A DNA stretch of 64,000 bases, from positions 138,938-202,937 of the forward strand of contig NZ_CABUOL010000005.1 of assembly GCF_902493215.1 (NCBI RefSeq), written 5' to 3'. A program made the position numbers and the translations under genes. Below the pieces are notes generated by a model that saw only the letters and a list, made by a program, of their open reading frames with translations, was not told the DNA's origin and ran no database searches. Below are positions 9,518-17,653 of the stretch, one piece after another (position 1 is the stretch's first letter; every line of letters begins with the position of its first letter). This DNA is from an uncultured Mediterranea sp. Its GTDB lineage: Bacteria; Bacteroidota; Bacteroidia; Bacteroidales; Bacteroidaceae.

Positions 9518-9655
9518 CGACCCACTGCATGGAATCCTCACGAAGCACTGCATGACCCTCTGACGAAGTGCTTCGTGAGGAGCTGACGAAGCACTGCATG
9601 AGGGGGTAACGAAGTGCTCCGTCAGACCTTAAGAAAGCACTTCGTCAGAACTGCT
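9518..9655. repeat. Six-unit tandem array, 23-base period, near-palindromic core
   Basis: Units start at 9518, 9541, 9564, 9587, 9610 and 9633, exactly 23 bases apart. Each has a core of about 16 bases such as CGAAGTGCTTCGTGAG or CGAAGCACTGCATGAG, then about 7 variable bases. Units alternate between GCAC and GTGC centres, so neighbouring cores are roughly inverse of each other. The first unit is the most degenerate. The array starts 16 bases after the M16 stop and ends just before the hairpin at 9662, so it would be transcribed as 3' untranslated RNA. Function is unknown. Confidence 0.85.
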
Positions 9656-9661
9656 ACCATA

Positions 9662-9711
9662 AAAGTCACGGACGGTATGAGCGAAACGACTCTCATACCG
9701 TCCGTGACTTT
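9662..9711. terminator. Perfect 20-bp hairpin, bidirectional terminator
   Basis: A 20-base arm (9662-9681) pairs without mismatch with 9692-9711 around a 10-base loop, flanked by A-rich and T-rich sequence. It separates the convergent M16 and TRIC-family genes and can stop both transcripts. Confidence 0.85.
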
Positions 9712-9741
9712 ATTCTTTCCTGTCCCTATGTCAATCAGCCG

Positions 9742-10353
9742 TCAGGCGTGCCCCGACAGCGTCGGGAGGCAAATCTTGTACTTCACGGCCAGAATACGTG
9801 TCAGGAAAACCACAATGCCACAGGCTATCTGACAAATATAATCGTCCATCTGCCCCAACGCACAGAGCCAGTAGACCAGTCCGCCCACCACGCAGGCCAT
9901 TGCATAAATCTCCTTACGGAATATCAACGGAATTTCATTGATAAACACGTCGCGGATGACACCACCTGCCGCACCCGTCATGCTACCCATGATGATAGCC
10001 ACCCAGAAAGGGTAACCCAGCGACAGACTCTTGCCCACACCTACAACCGTAAACAACGCCAGACCGATGGTGTCGAAGAAGAAAAACGTATTGTTCAGAT
10101 GGATGAGATGCTTGCCGAACATAGTCACAAATATCAGGGCAAGCCCGGTACATATAAGGTAAATGGGATCGGTCATCCAGCCGGGAGTCACATCGAGCAA
10201 CAAGTCACGCAACGTACCTCCTCCGACGGCCGTAGCAAAACCAACCACGTATGCGCCAAACCAATCAAAACGTTTGGCCGAAGCCAGACGAATGCCACTG
10301 ATAGCAAAAGCAAACGTCCCCACAAAATCGAGTATCTGAACAAATGTAGGCAT
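9742..10353 (-). CDS. TRIC-family (UPF0126/YicG-like) membrane channel
   Basis: The 203-residue integral membrane protein has about seven hydrophobic segments and two inverted-repeat halves with the conserved glycine/arginine signatures GGGTLRDLLL and GGVIRDVFINEIP. This is the bacterial TRIC/UPF0126 layout; members form trimeric cation channels. The frame can be opened at a TTG seven codons upstream (10374), but that codon overlaps the likely -7 element. The ATG at 10353, preceded by AGGAA, is preferred. The gene is divergent from the wecB-like gene. Physiological ion and role here are unknown. Confidence 0.85.
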   Translation of the reverse strand: MPTFVQILDFVGTFAFAISGIRLASAKRFDWFGAYVVGFATAVGGGTLRDLLLDVTPGWMTDPIYLICTGLALIFVTMFGKHLIHLNNTFFFFDTIGLALFTVVGVGKSLSLGYPFWVAIIMGSMTGAAGGVIRDVFINEIPLIFRKEIYAMACVVGGLVYWLCALGQMDDYICQIACGIVVFLTRILAVKYKICLPTLSGHA

Positions 10354-10371
10354 AACAACTAAAATTTCCTG

Positions 10372-10411
10372 CAAAGTAACGAATAAAATTCCATTAGAAA
10401 ACGTACTTTTG
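10372..10411. promoter_or_regulatory. Divergent promoter pair for the TRIC and WecB-like genes
   Basis: The plus strand has TACTTTTG at 10404-10411, about 25 bases before the chosen ATG at 10436. The minus strand has TTACTTTG at 10379-10372, an imperfect match, about 20 bases before the ATG at 10353. Confidence 0.45.
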
Positions 10412-10435
10412 TGAAAGAATTAAATGATACGACTC

Positions 10436-11521
10436 ATGAAAATAACGATTGTAGCGGGTGCACGCCCCAATTTTATGAAAATAGCCCCCATCTGCCGCGC
10501 CATGGATGCCGCACGCGAAGCCGGTCAGGACATCAGTTACCGAGTAATCTATACGGGTCCCGAAAACGATCCGGCACTGGAGGCCTCCCTTTTCTCCGAC
10601 CTCGACATGAAGAAACCTGATGCCTATCTGGGTGTCACGGGTAATGACCATTCGCAAGTAACGGCTGACATCATGCTGGCATTCGAAAAAGAGCTGAATG
10701 CCCACCCGGCACAGACGGTACTGGTGGTCGACGACATGACGGCTACCATGAGCTGCGCCATCGTAGCCAAGAAGCGCGGTCTGAAGGTGGCACACGTCAT
10801 TGCCGGTACCCGTTCGTTCGACATGAACATGCCACGCGAGGTAAACCGTACCATCGTCGATGCCATCTCCGATTATCTGTTTGCCGCCAGTATGGCCGCC
10901 AACCGCAACCTGAACCAGGAAGGCATGATACCGGAATATATCCATTACGTAGGCAACATTCTGATGGATTCCATACGCTACAACCGTCATCGTCTGCTCC
11001 AGCCCCTGTGGTTCTCCACCCTTGGTCTGAAAAAGGGTTGTTATCTGCTGCTCACCCTGAACCGGCGTGAGCTTGTACAGCAGCGCCAGGTACTCCAGTC
11101 ACTGCTGCAAACCATTCTTGACCGTGCGGAAGGTACTCCCATCGTGGCCCCTCTGCATCCGTACGTCCAGCAGGCCATCCGGGCAACAGAAATCAGTGCC
11201 CCCAACCTGCACATCCTGCCGCCACAAAGTTATCTGCACTTCGGTTTCCTCATCAATCAGGCACAGGGCATCGTAACCGACTCCGGCAACATCGCCGAAG
11301 AAGCGACTTTCCTCGACGTACCCTGCATCACGCTGAACACATACGCCGAACATCCCGAGACATGGCGCATCGGTACCAACGAACTGGTAGGCGAAAACAC
11401 TTTTGCCCTGTCGGCTTCACTGGAGAAGATGCTGAAAGGCGACTGGAAGCACAGTACCCTGCCCGAACGCTGGGATGGCCGTACAGCCGAACGCATCGTA
11501 CAGGTGCTATTGAAGAAATAA
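10436..11521 (+). CDS. Divergent UDP-GlcNAc 2-epimerase (WecB-like, GT-B fold)
   Basis: The 361-residue protein matches the non-hydrolysing UDP-N-acetylglucosamine 2-epimerase family, which interconverts UDP-GlcNAc and UDP-ManNAc for surface polysaccharides. It begins MKITIVAGARPNFMKIAPI; an ATG four codons upstream is possible, but the -7 element at 10404-10411 would leave only a 7-base leader. Two Rossmann-like halves and the PREVNR and TDSGNIAEEA segments are visible. Odd: relative to E. coli WecB the glutamate of GHVEAG is isoleucine (AHVIAGTRS, Ile122), the histidine of GHRRE is asparagine (TLNRREL, Asn209) and DSGG is DSGN. The first two positions are catalytic or substrate-binding in WecB. 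No other polysaccharide genes are adjacent, so the product may have a different substrate. Confidence 0.75.
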   Translation: MKITIVAGARPNFMKIAPICRAMDAAREAGQDISYRVIYTGPENDPALEASLFSDLDMKKPDAYLGVTGNDHSQVTADIMLAFEKELNAHPAQTVLVVDDMTATMSCAIVAKKRGLKVAHVIAGTRSFDMNMPREVNRTIVDAISDYLFAASMAANRNLNQEGMIPEYIHYVGNILMDSIRYNRHRLLQPLWFSTLGLKKGCYLLLTLNRRELVQQRQVLQSLLQTILDRAEGTPIVAPLHPYVQQAIRATEISAPNLHILPPQSYLHFGFLINQAQGIVTDSGNIAEEATFLDVPCITLNTYAEHPETWRIGTNELVGENTFALSASLEKMLKGDWKHSTLPERWDGRTAERIVQVLLKK

Positions 11522-11533
11522 ACTACAGGATTC

Positions 11534-11603
11534 GGGAATTGGAATTTAAGAAATAGATACAAAATTACCGGGAATTTCCCCCTATTTTCAAGTTCCAATT
11601 CCC
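11534..11603. repeat. Interrupted inverted repeat between wecB-like and DUF5686 genes
   Basis: GGGAATTGGAA (11534-11544) is matched by TTCCAATTCCC (11593-11603), enclosing an imperfect GGGAATTTCCC palindrome at 11569-11579. It could act as a weak terminator for the upstream gene; there is no T-tract. Confidence 0.45.
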
Positions 11604-11642
11604 AAATAATCCAAATTTGCTTCTTATTTGCTTGCAAATTAC

Positions 11643-11650
11643 TAACTTTG
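11643..11650 (+). promoter_or_regulatory. -7 element of the DUF5686-rarA operon
   Basis: TAACTTTG is a perfect TAnnTTTG match. A TTTG at 11616-11619 lies 23 bases upstream, slightly too far for an ideal -33. The start point would fall only about 14 bases before the chosen ATG. Confidence 0.6.
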
Positions 11651-11669
11651 CAGTTCCATTATGATAGGT

Positions 11670-14258
11670 ATGAAGCAATTATATATAACCCTCACCCTTC
11701 TGGCGATACTCCTATTCACCCATCTGACGGGAGCAAGCGCACAAATAAGGGGTGTCGTTACAGACTCCCTTACCAATGAACCTCTTTTATATGTTACTGT
11801 CCAGTACGAAGGCAAAGGCGTAGGTGCCATCACCAACGGCGAAGGAGAATACACGGTCGAGACCCGCAAAGGCTGGGACGAGCTGACCTTCTCGACCATT
11901 GGCTACGTCACAAAAAAAATCAAGATCAAACCCGGACAGAAAGTTTTGGACGTCAAAATGTCGCCCGACGACATCATGTTGTCCGAAGTGGTGGTCAAGC
12001 CCAAGAAAGAAAAATATTCCCGCAAGAATAATCCGGCAGTCGACTTCATGCGCAAGGTCATCGACCACAAAAAACAATTGAAGCTGGAAGAGAATGACTT
12101 CTACCAGTACCAGAAGTACGAAAAGATGAAGATGTCGCTCAACGACGTCACTCCCGAAAAAATGGAGAAAGGCCTCTACAAGAAGTTCTCCTTCTTCAAG
12201 GACCAGGTGGAAACATCTCCCAAGACGGGTAAGCAGATATTGCCTATCTCCATCAAGGAGACAGCTTCACGTACCATCTACCGCAAGAGTCCGCGCAGCG
12301 AGAAGACGATTATCGAAGGTATGAATTCGACCGGTATCGAAGAATTCTTCAGTACGGGCGACATGCTGGGTACCATTCTGAACGATGTTTTCTCAGACAT
12401 CAATATCTACGATGACGACATCCGCCTGCTGCAACGGCGTTTTGTCAGCCCCATCGGGCGTGGAGCCATTTCTTTCTACAGATATTATCTGATGGATACG
12501 CTTATGGTAGACCAGCAGGAATGCGTTCACCTGACATTCGTTCCCAACAATCCGCAGGATTTCGGTTTTACAGGCCATCTGTATGTGGTGAAGGACTCTA
12601 CCTATGCCGTAAAGAAGTGTACCATGAATCTTCCGAAGAAAACGGGAGTGAACTTCGTAGAGAACCTGGACATCGTCCAGCAGTTTGAACAGTTGCCCGA
12701 CAGCAACTGGGTACTGACCGACGACGACATGACTGTCGAGCTGGCCTTGATGAAAGGCATTCAGGGACTGGAAGTGCAGCGCACCACCAAATATTCAAAA
12801 TATAGTTTCGACGAGATAGAACCCCGTCTGTTCCGCCTGAAAGGTAAAGTCATCAAGGAAGCCAACATGCTGGCCAAGAGCGACGAATATTGGGCTGAAG
12901 TGCGCCAGGTACCCCTTACCAAGAAGGAAAGTACCATGGACATCTTCATGAACCGCATCGAACAAATACCGGGATTCAAGATTATCATCTTCGGCGCCAA
13001 GGCCTTGATCGAGAACTTCGTGGAGACTGGAACCAAGGACCACCCCAGCAAGTTCGACTTCGGCCCTATCAACACCATCATTACCAGCAACTACGTCAAC
13101 GGTGCCCGTTTCCGTCTCAGCGGTATGACCACCGGCAACCTGCATCCCCACTGGAACTTCAGCGGATACGGAGCCTATGGTACGCGCGACAAGAAGTGGT
13201 TCTATTCCGGCCAGGTGGCCTATTCGTTCAACAAGCGTGAATACGTGTTGTGGGAGTTTCCCAAGCATTACATCTCAGCCAAATATACCTACGACGTCAT
13301 GTCGCCTGTAGACAAATACCTCGATACAGACAAGGACAACATGTTTGTAGGCTGGAAATGGACTACCGTCGACCAGATGTCATACATCCGCGACGCTACC
13401 ATCAACTACGAGCTGGAAACCAATACAGGTTTCTCCGTCAAGGCCATGCTGCGCCACCGCAACGACCAGCCGGCCGGCATCCTGCAATACTGGCGCAACG
13501 ACGGTGAGACCCCCGGCGTAAAGGGCGACAAAAACACTTTCGTCCATGACATCACGACAGCCGAAGTCGGTGTGACCTTGCGTTATGCCCCGGGCGAAAC
13601 GTTCGTCAATACCAAGCAGCGCCGTGTACCCGTCTCCCTGGATGCCCCGCAGTTCACCCTGTCGCATACAGCCGGCTTCAAGGGAGTATTGGGCGGAGAA
13701 TACAACTTCAACCTTACCGAAATAGGCCTGCGCAAACGCTTCTGGTTCGGTTCGTGGGGAAAGATAGACATTACCGCCCGTGCCGGTGCACAATGGAACA
13801 AAGTGCCCTTCCCCCTGTTGAACCTGCCTATGGCCAACCTGTCGTACATCACCCAGCACAACGAATCGTTCTCGCTCATCAACAACATGGAGTTCCTGAA
13901 CGACCGCTACGGTTCGCTGGCCCTGAGCTACGACATGAACGGCAAGCTCTTCAACCGTATCCCGCTGCTGAAGAAGCTGAAGTGGCGCGAGATGTTCCGC
14001 ATCCGCGGCCTGTGGGGTACACTGACCGACAAGAACAACCCATACAAAAGCAATGATCCGGACCTCTTCCTCTTCCCCACCCGCAACGGCGTACCTACCA
14101 GTTACGTCATGGGAAAGACGCCCTATGTGGAGGCCAGTGTAGGTATCTATAATATCTTCAAGCTGCTGCACATCGAGTACGTGCGGCGCCTTACCTATAC
14201 CGATATTCCCGGCGTGAAAAAAGACGGCATCCGCTTCATGATTATGATGATATTTTAA
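11670..14258 (+). CDS. Outer membrane protein with carboxypeptidase-like regulatory domain and DUF5686 barrel
   Basis: The 862-residue protein starts with a signal peptide (MKQLYITLTLLAILLFTHL, ending GASAQ). A carboxypeptidase-D regulatory-like beta-sandwich follows (about 25-110: IRGVVTDSLTNEPLLYVTVQ and ITNGEGEYTV). A long DUF5686 region fills the rest and ends in barrel-like strands and a terminal phenylalanine (MIMMIF). The domain order resembles TonB-dependent receptors, but no plug domain is seen. The family is widespread in Bacteroidetes and its substrate is unknown. An ATG three codons upstream (11661) is an alternative start. rarA begins 14 bases after the stop, so the two are probably cotranscribed. 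Confidence 0.85.
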   Translation: MKQLYITLTLLAILLFTHLTGASAQIRGVVTDSLTNEPLLYVTVQYEGKGVGAITNGEGEYTVETRKGWDELTFSTIGYVTKKIKIKPGQKVLDVKMSPDDIMLSEVVVKPKKEKYSRKNNPAVDFMRKVIDHKKQLKLEENDFYQYQKYEKMKMSLNDVTPEKMEKGLYKKFSFFKDQVETSPKTGKQILPISIKETASRTIYRKSPRSEKTIIEGMNSTGIEEFFSTGDMLGTILNDVFSDINIYDDDIRLLQRRFVSPIGRGAISFYRYYLMDTLMVDQQECVHLTFVPNNPQDFGFTGHLYVVKDSTYAVKKCTMNLPKKTGVNFVENLDIVQQFEQLPDSNWVLTDDDMTVELALMKGIQGLEVQRTTKYSKYSFDEIEPRLFRLKGKVIKEANMLAKSDEYWAEVRQVPLTKKESTMDIFMNRIEQIPGFKIIIFGAKALIENFVETGTKDHPSKFDFGPINTIITSNYVNGARFRLSGMTTGNLHPHWNFSGYGAYGTRDKKWFYSGQVAYSFNKREYVLWEFPKHYISAKYTYDVMSPVDKYLDTDKDNMFVGWKWTTVDQMSYIRDATINYELETNTGFSVKAMLRHRNDQPAGILQYWRNDGETPGVKGDKNTFVHDITTAEVGVTLRYAPGETFVNTKQRRVPVSLDAPQFTLSHTAGFKGVLGGEYNFNLTEIGLRKRFWFGSWGKIDITARAGAQWNKVPFPLLNLPMANLSYITQHNESFSLINNMEFLNDRYGSLALSYDMNGKLFNRIPLLKKLKWREMFRIRGLWGTLTDKNNPYKSNDPDLFLFPTRNGVPTSYVMGKTPYVEASVGIYNIFKLLHIEYVRRLTYTDIPGVKKDGIRFMIMMIF

Positions 14259-14272
14259 CTCATAGAACTAAC

Positions 14273-15541
14273 GTGCAACCACTGGCAGAAAGGCTTCGGC
14301 CTAAAACATTAGACGAATACATCGGCCAGAAACATCTGGTCGGCCCTGGAGCGGTGCTCCGCAAGATGATTGATGCAGGACGCATCTCTTCCTTCATTCT
14401 GTGGGGTCCTCCGGGAGTAGGCAAAACAACATTGGCCCAAATCATCGCCAACAAGCTGGAAACCCCGTTCTACACCCTGAGTGCCGTAACGAGCGGCGTG
14501 AAGGACGTGCGCGACGTCATCGACCGCGCCAAAAACAACCGGTTCTTTTCGCAGGCCAATCCCATCCTTTTCATTGACGAAATCCACCGTTTCAGCAAGT
14601 CGCAGCAGGACTCATTGCTGGGAGCGGTCGAACAGGGTATCGTGACCCTGATCGGTGCCACGACGGAAAATCCTTCATTTGAAGTCATCCGTCCTCTATT
14701 GTCGCGCTGCCAGATTTATGTACTCAAGTCACTCGAAAAGGAAGACTTGCTGGAACTTCTCCAGCGGGCACTGACTACCGACCATATCCTGCGCGAACGC
14801 CACATCGAGCTGAAGGAGACCACCGCCATGCTGCGTTACAGCGGAGGTGACGCCCGCAAGCTGCTCAACATACTGGAACTGGTTGTCGAGTCGGAAACAG
14901 GCGACACCGTCGTCATCACCGACGACATGGTGACCGAACGCCTGCAACAGAATCCGCTGGCCTACGACAAGGACGGCGAGATGCACTACGACATCATATC
15001 CGCCTTCATCAAGTCTATCCGCGGCAGCGACCCCGACGGGGCTATCTACTGGCTGGCCCGCATGGTGGAGGGCGGTGAAGATCCCGCTTTCATAGCCCGC
15101 CGGCTGGTCATCTCAGCCTCGGAAGACATCGGGTTGGCCAACCCCAACGCCCTGCTGCTGGCCAATGCCTGCTTCGATGCCGTGATGAAGGTAGGCTGGC
15201 CCGAAGGCCGCATCCCCCTGGCCGAAACGACCATCTACCTCGCCACCAGCCCCAAGAGCAACTCGGCTTATATGGCCATCAACGATGCATTGGAGCTGGT
15301 CCGACAGACAGGCAATCTGCCCGTCCCCCTTCATCTGCGCAACGCCCCCACCAAACTGATGAAGCAGCTGGGCTACGGCGAAGACTACAAGTACGCCCAC
15401 GACTATCCGGGGCACTTCGTTCGCCAGCAGTTCCTGCCCGATGACCTGAAGGACCATGGCATCTGGCATCCGCAAGAGAATGCAGCCGAAACCAAGCATA
15501 AGGAACGGATGCAAGCTTTATGGGGAAAAGAACGGTTTTAA
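14273..15541 (+). CDS. rarA: Replication-associated recombination protein A (AAA+ ATPase)
   Basis: The 422-residue protein is RarA/MgsA, a clamp-loader-like AAA+ ATPase that acts at stalled replication forks. The start is GTG at 14273, giving MQPLAERLRPKTLDEYIGQ, the conserved family beginning. Walker A is GPPGVGKT at 45-52, Walker B is LFIDEIHRF with Asp102 and Glu103, and sensor-1 is IGATTENPSF. The C-terminal part matches the MgsA tetramerisation domain (about 255-415). It lies 14 bases downstream of the DUF5686 gene and 19 bases upstream of the dehydrogenase gene, so the three probably share a transcript. Confidence 0.95.
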   Translation: MQPLAERLRPKTLDEYIGQKHLVGPGAVLRKMIDAGRISSFILWGPPGVGKTTLAQIIANKLETPFYTLSAVTSGVKDVRDVIDRAKNNRFFSQANPILFIDEIHRFSKSQQDSLLGAVEQGIVTLIGATTENPSFEVIRPLLSRCQIYVLKSLEKEDLLELLQRALTTDHILRERHIELKETTAMLRYSGGDARKLLNILELVVESETGDTVVITDDMVTERLQQNPLAYDKDGEMHYDIISAFIKSIRGSDPDGAIYWLARMVEGGEDPAFIARRLVISASEDIGLANPNALLLANACFDAVMKVGWPEGRIPLAETTIYLATSPKSNSAYMAINDALELVRQTGNLPVPLHLRNAPTKLMKQLGYGEDYKYAHDYPGHFVRQQFLPDDLKDHGIWHPQENAAETKHKERMQALWGKERF

Positions 15542-15560
15542 TCAAATATATTTGAATAAC

Positions 15561-16517
15561 ATGAAAATTGTAGCACTCGACGGCTATGCCGCCAATCCAG
15601 GAGACCTTTCCTGGGACGAAATGAAAACATTGGGCGAATGTGTCGTATACGACCGCACAGCCCCCTCGGAAATATTGGAACGTGCCGAAGGCGCTGATGT
15701 CCTCCTGACCAACAAGGTCGTAATCTCGGCCGAACACATGAAAGCTCTGCCACAGTTGAAATATATCGGTGTCATGGCAACCGGATACAACATTGTCGAT
15801 ACCGAAGCCGCCAAGGAGCAGGGTATCATTGTGACCAACATCCCGGCCTACAGCACCGACTCTGTAGCCCAAATGGTCTTTGCCCACTTGCTGAACATCG
15901 CCCAGCAGGTTCAGCACCACTCCGAGGAGGTACACAAAGGCCGCTGGACCAACAGCCCCGATTTCTGTTTCTGGGACACTCCGCTCATCGAGCTGGCCGG
16001 TAAAAAGATAGGTATCGTAGGTTTGGGCAACACAGGTATGCGAACCGCACGCATCGCCATCAGCTTTGGTATGGAGGTGCATGCCTATACCTCCAAGTCA
16101 CACTTCCAGCTGCCGCCCGAAATCAAGAAGATGGAGCTGGACGAGCTGTTTGCCGAATGCGACATCGTCAGCCTGCACTGCCCCCTCACCGAGCAGACCC
16201 GCGAGATGGTCAACGCACGCCGCCTCAGCCTGATGAAACCCACCGCCATCCTCATCAACACAGGACGCGGACCACTCATCAACGAGCAAGATCTGGCCGA
16301 CGCACTGAACAGCGGACGCATCTACGCCGCCGGCGTCGATGTTCTCTCACAAGAACCTCCCCGCTCTGACAATCCGCTGCTCACCGCCCGTAACTGCTAC
16401 ATCACCCCGCACATTGCCTGGGCCAGCACGGCTGCCCGCCAACGCCTCATGCAAATTGCGCTGGACAATCTGAAAGCTTATATAGAAGGAAAGCCCATCC
16501 ATGTAGTAAACAAGTAA
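15561..16517 (+). CDS. D-2-hydroxyacid dehydrogenase (glycerate dehydrogenase-like)
   Basis: The 318-residue NAD-dependent enzyme reduces 2-oxo acids such as hydroxypyruvate or glyoxylate to D-2-hydroxy acids; the exact substrate cannot be read. The open frame starts 35 codons earlier inside rarA, but the protein proper starts MKIVALDGYA at the ATG 15561. The Rossmann motif GLGNTG is at about 144-149. The catalytic triad of the family is present: Arg226 (NTGRGPL), Glu255 (SQEPP) and His274 (TPHIAW). Sequence is close to the glycerate dehydrogenase HprA group. Probably the last gene of the DUF5686-rarA unit, ending at a hairpin. Confidence 0.88.
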   Translation: MKIVALDGYAANPGDLSWDEMKTLGECVVYDRTAPSEILERAEGADVLLTNKVVISAEHMKALPQLKYIGVMATGYNIVDTEAAKEQGIIVTNIPAYSTDSVAQMVFAHLLNIAQQVQHHSEEVHKGRWTNSPDFCFWDTPLIELAGKKIGIVGLGNTGMRTARIAISFGMEVHAYTSKSHFQLPPEIKKMELDELFAECDIVSLHCPLTEQTREMVNARRLSLMKPTAILINTGRGPLINEQDLADALNSGRIYAAGVDVLSQEPPRSDNPLLTARNCYITPHIAWASTAARQRLMQIALDNLKAYIEGKPIHVVNK

Positions 16518-16535
16518 CCATTCCATCAAACGAAT

Positions 16536-16575
16536 AATCCCTGGCATCTTTCTTTACCGAAGATACCAGGGATTG
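16536..16575. terminator. Bidirectional hairpin between convergent genes
   Basis: AATCCCTGGCATCTT pairs with AGATACCAGGGATT with one mismatch. The plus side continues GTTTGTTT. It separates the dehydrogenase gene and the nuclease gene. Confidence 0.7.
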
Positions 16576-16605
16576 TTTGTTTCAGCAAGTGTTACCACAC
16601 TCCGA

Positions 16606-17571
16606 TTACCAGGTCCAGTCTGTTTCCTTCCATGAACTCTCGACAGCGTTCTCCACATTGTCGGGCAGATTGCAGAAGAAATCAAGGCCTGTATTCTTTT
16701 CCAGATCGTCGATACTGAGAGCGTATGTCTTCAAAAAAGTAGCAGGCGCAAAATTATCATATTCGTAACCATAATCATCACGATGCTCAATCCAAAAACC
16801 TATAGCTTGAAAGCCATCATTTTTTTCAGCCAAAATAGCCATAAAATAATACTTGGGACATGCCAAACCTTTTTTGGTAAAACCATTGGCATCAGTCTCA
16901 GGTAGCACATCATCATTTCCCTTGCGCGTACCCGTAAAGTTCACAAGCAACTGATTAACCGTACCACCTTTCGCTGTATAAACTTTACGATACATTCCAG
17001 ATTGTGCCCATTTCCTTACCTGCATCTCAAATGAGGCCCAAACACCTCCATTAAAGGAACTCATTTGCGGACTCATATTGCTATAATAATATGTTTGATT
17101 ATTGGCAGTCTCTGAGAAAAGACGATCTGCGGATGCACAGAGGTGGCCTTTATCAAAACCATCACTCCTATAATTATTCTCTTCAGGACACCACCCCCCA
17201 GGTAATTCCAGATCAATTGACCATGGCTCTTTCTCATGTTGAGGACGTTTATAATTCACCTTTGAAGTTGTTTCGTCAAAGCTGAAAGCCACCCACGCCG
17301 TATGTTTCTTGTCCTTCACCCACTCATAGGCATAATTCAAGATTTTCTTGCCATCATATGTCACCGTATGCTCCACATAGTAATTCTCAGAATTTAAACG
17401 GGGCATGGAATAATCTGTCACAAATGATTTTCCTTCTACCGGTTCATTGGCATTGGCGTTTTCTTCCGTAGTTGGAGGTTCTGGTTCCGGATTGACCGAA
17501 GAATCAGAGCCACCACACGCCACCAATAACACAATCAGGAGCACAATAAATAAAGAATCGATTTTTCTCAT
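16606..17571 (-). CDS. Lipoprotein DNA/RNA non-specific endonuclease (NUC family)
   Basis: The 321-residue lipoprotein has a lipobox-like signal ending LLVAC, with Cys19 as the likely lipidation site. A low-complexity acidic linker follows (PEPEPPTTEENANANE). The remaining domain is a beta-beta-alpha-Me nuclease of the NUC1/Serratia nuclease family: catalytic-type motif DKGH at 130-133 (family DRGH) and the metal-binding asparagine in SNMSPQ. Such enzymes cut DNA and RNA without sequence preference. A lipid anchor would place it at the cell envelope, perhaps facing outwards. It lies downstream of the TonB receptor and large lipoprotein on the same strand, but a terminator at 17597-17633 separates them. 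An ATG two codons upstream is also possible. Confidence 0.88.
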   Translation of the reverse strand: MRKIDSLFIVLLIVLLVACGGSDSSVNPEPEPPTTEENANANEPVEGKSFVTDYSMPRLNSENYYVEHTVTYDGKKILNYAYEWVKDKKHTAWVAFSFDETTSKVNYKRPQHEKEPWSIDLELPGGWCPEENNYRSDGFDKGHLCASADRLFSETANNQTYYYSNMSPQMSSFNGGVWASFEMQVRKWAQSGMYRKVYTAKGGTVNQLLVNFTGTRKGNDDVLPETDANGFTKKGLACPKYYFMAILAEKNDGFQAIGFWIEHRDDYGYEYDNFAPATFLKTYALSIDDLEKNTGLDFFCNLPDNVENAVESSWKETDWTW

Positions 17572-17596
17572 AATCATATCAGGTTTATAATGGACG

Positions 17597-17633
17597 AAAA
17601 AGGGGATATCACAGGCATGGTGACATCCCCTTT
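17597..17633 (-). terminator. Terminator of the TonB receptor-lipoprotein operon
   Basis: AAAGGGGAT and TCAC arms pair with GTGA and ATCCCCTTT across single mismatches. The minus strand continues with TTTTT. Read-through into the nuclease gene 26 bases on is possible. Confidence 0.7.
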
Positions 17634-17653
17634 GACTATTGACTTAAAAATGC

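Noticed and set aside
7288..9525. Two long minus-strand frames (402 and 324 codons)
   Set aside because: They are antisense to the M16 peptidase gene, whose G/C-ending codons keep the opposite strand open; no start signals or domains.
13380..14171. 263-codon minus-strand frame
   Set aside because: It is antisense to the barrel part of the DUF5686 gene and has no domain or signal.
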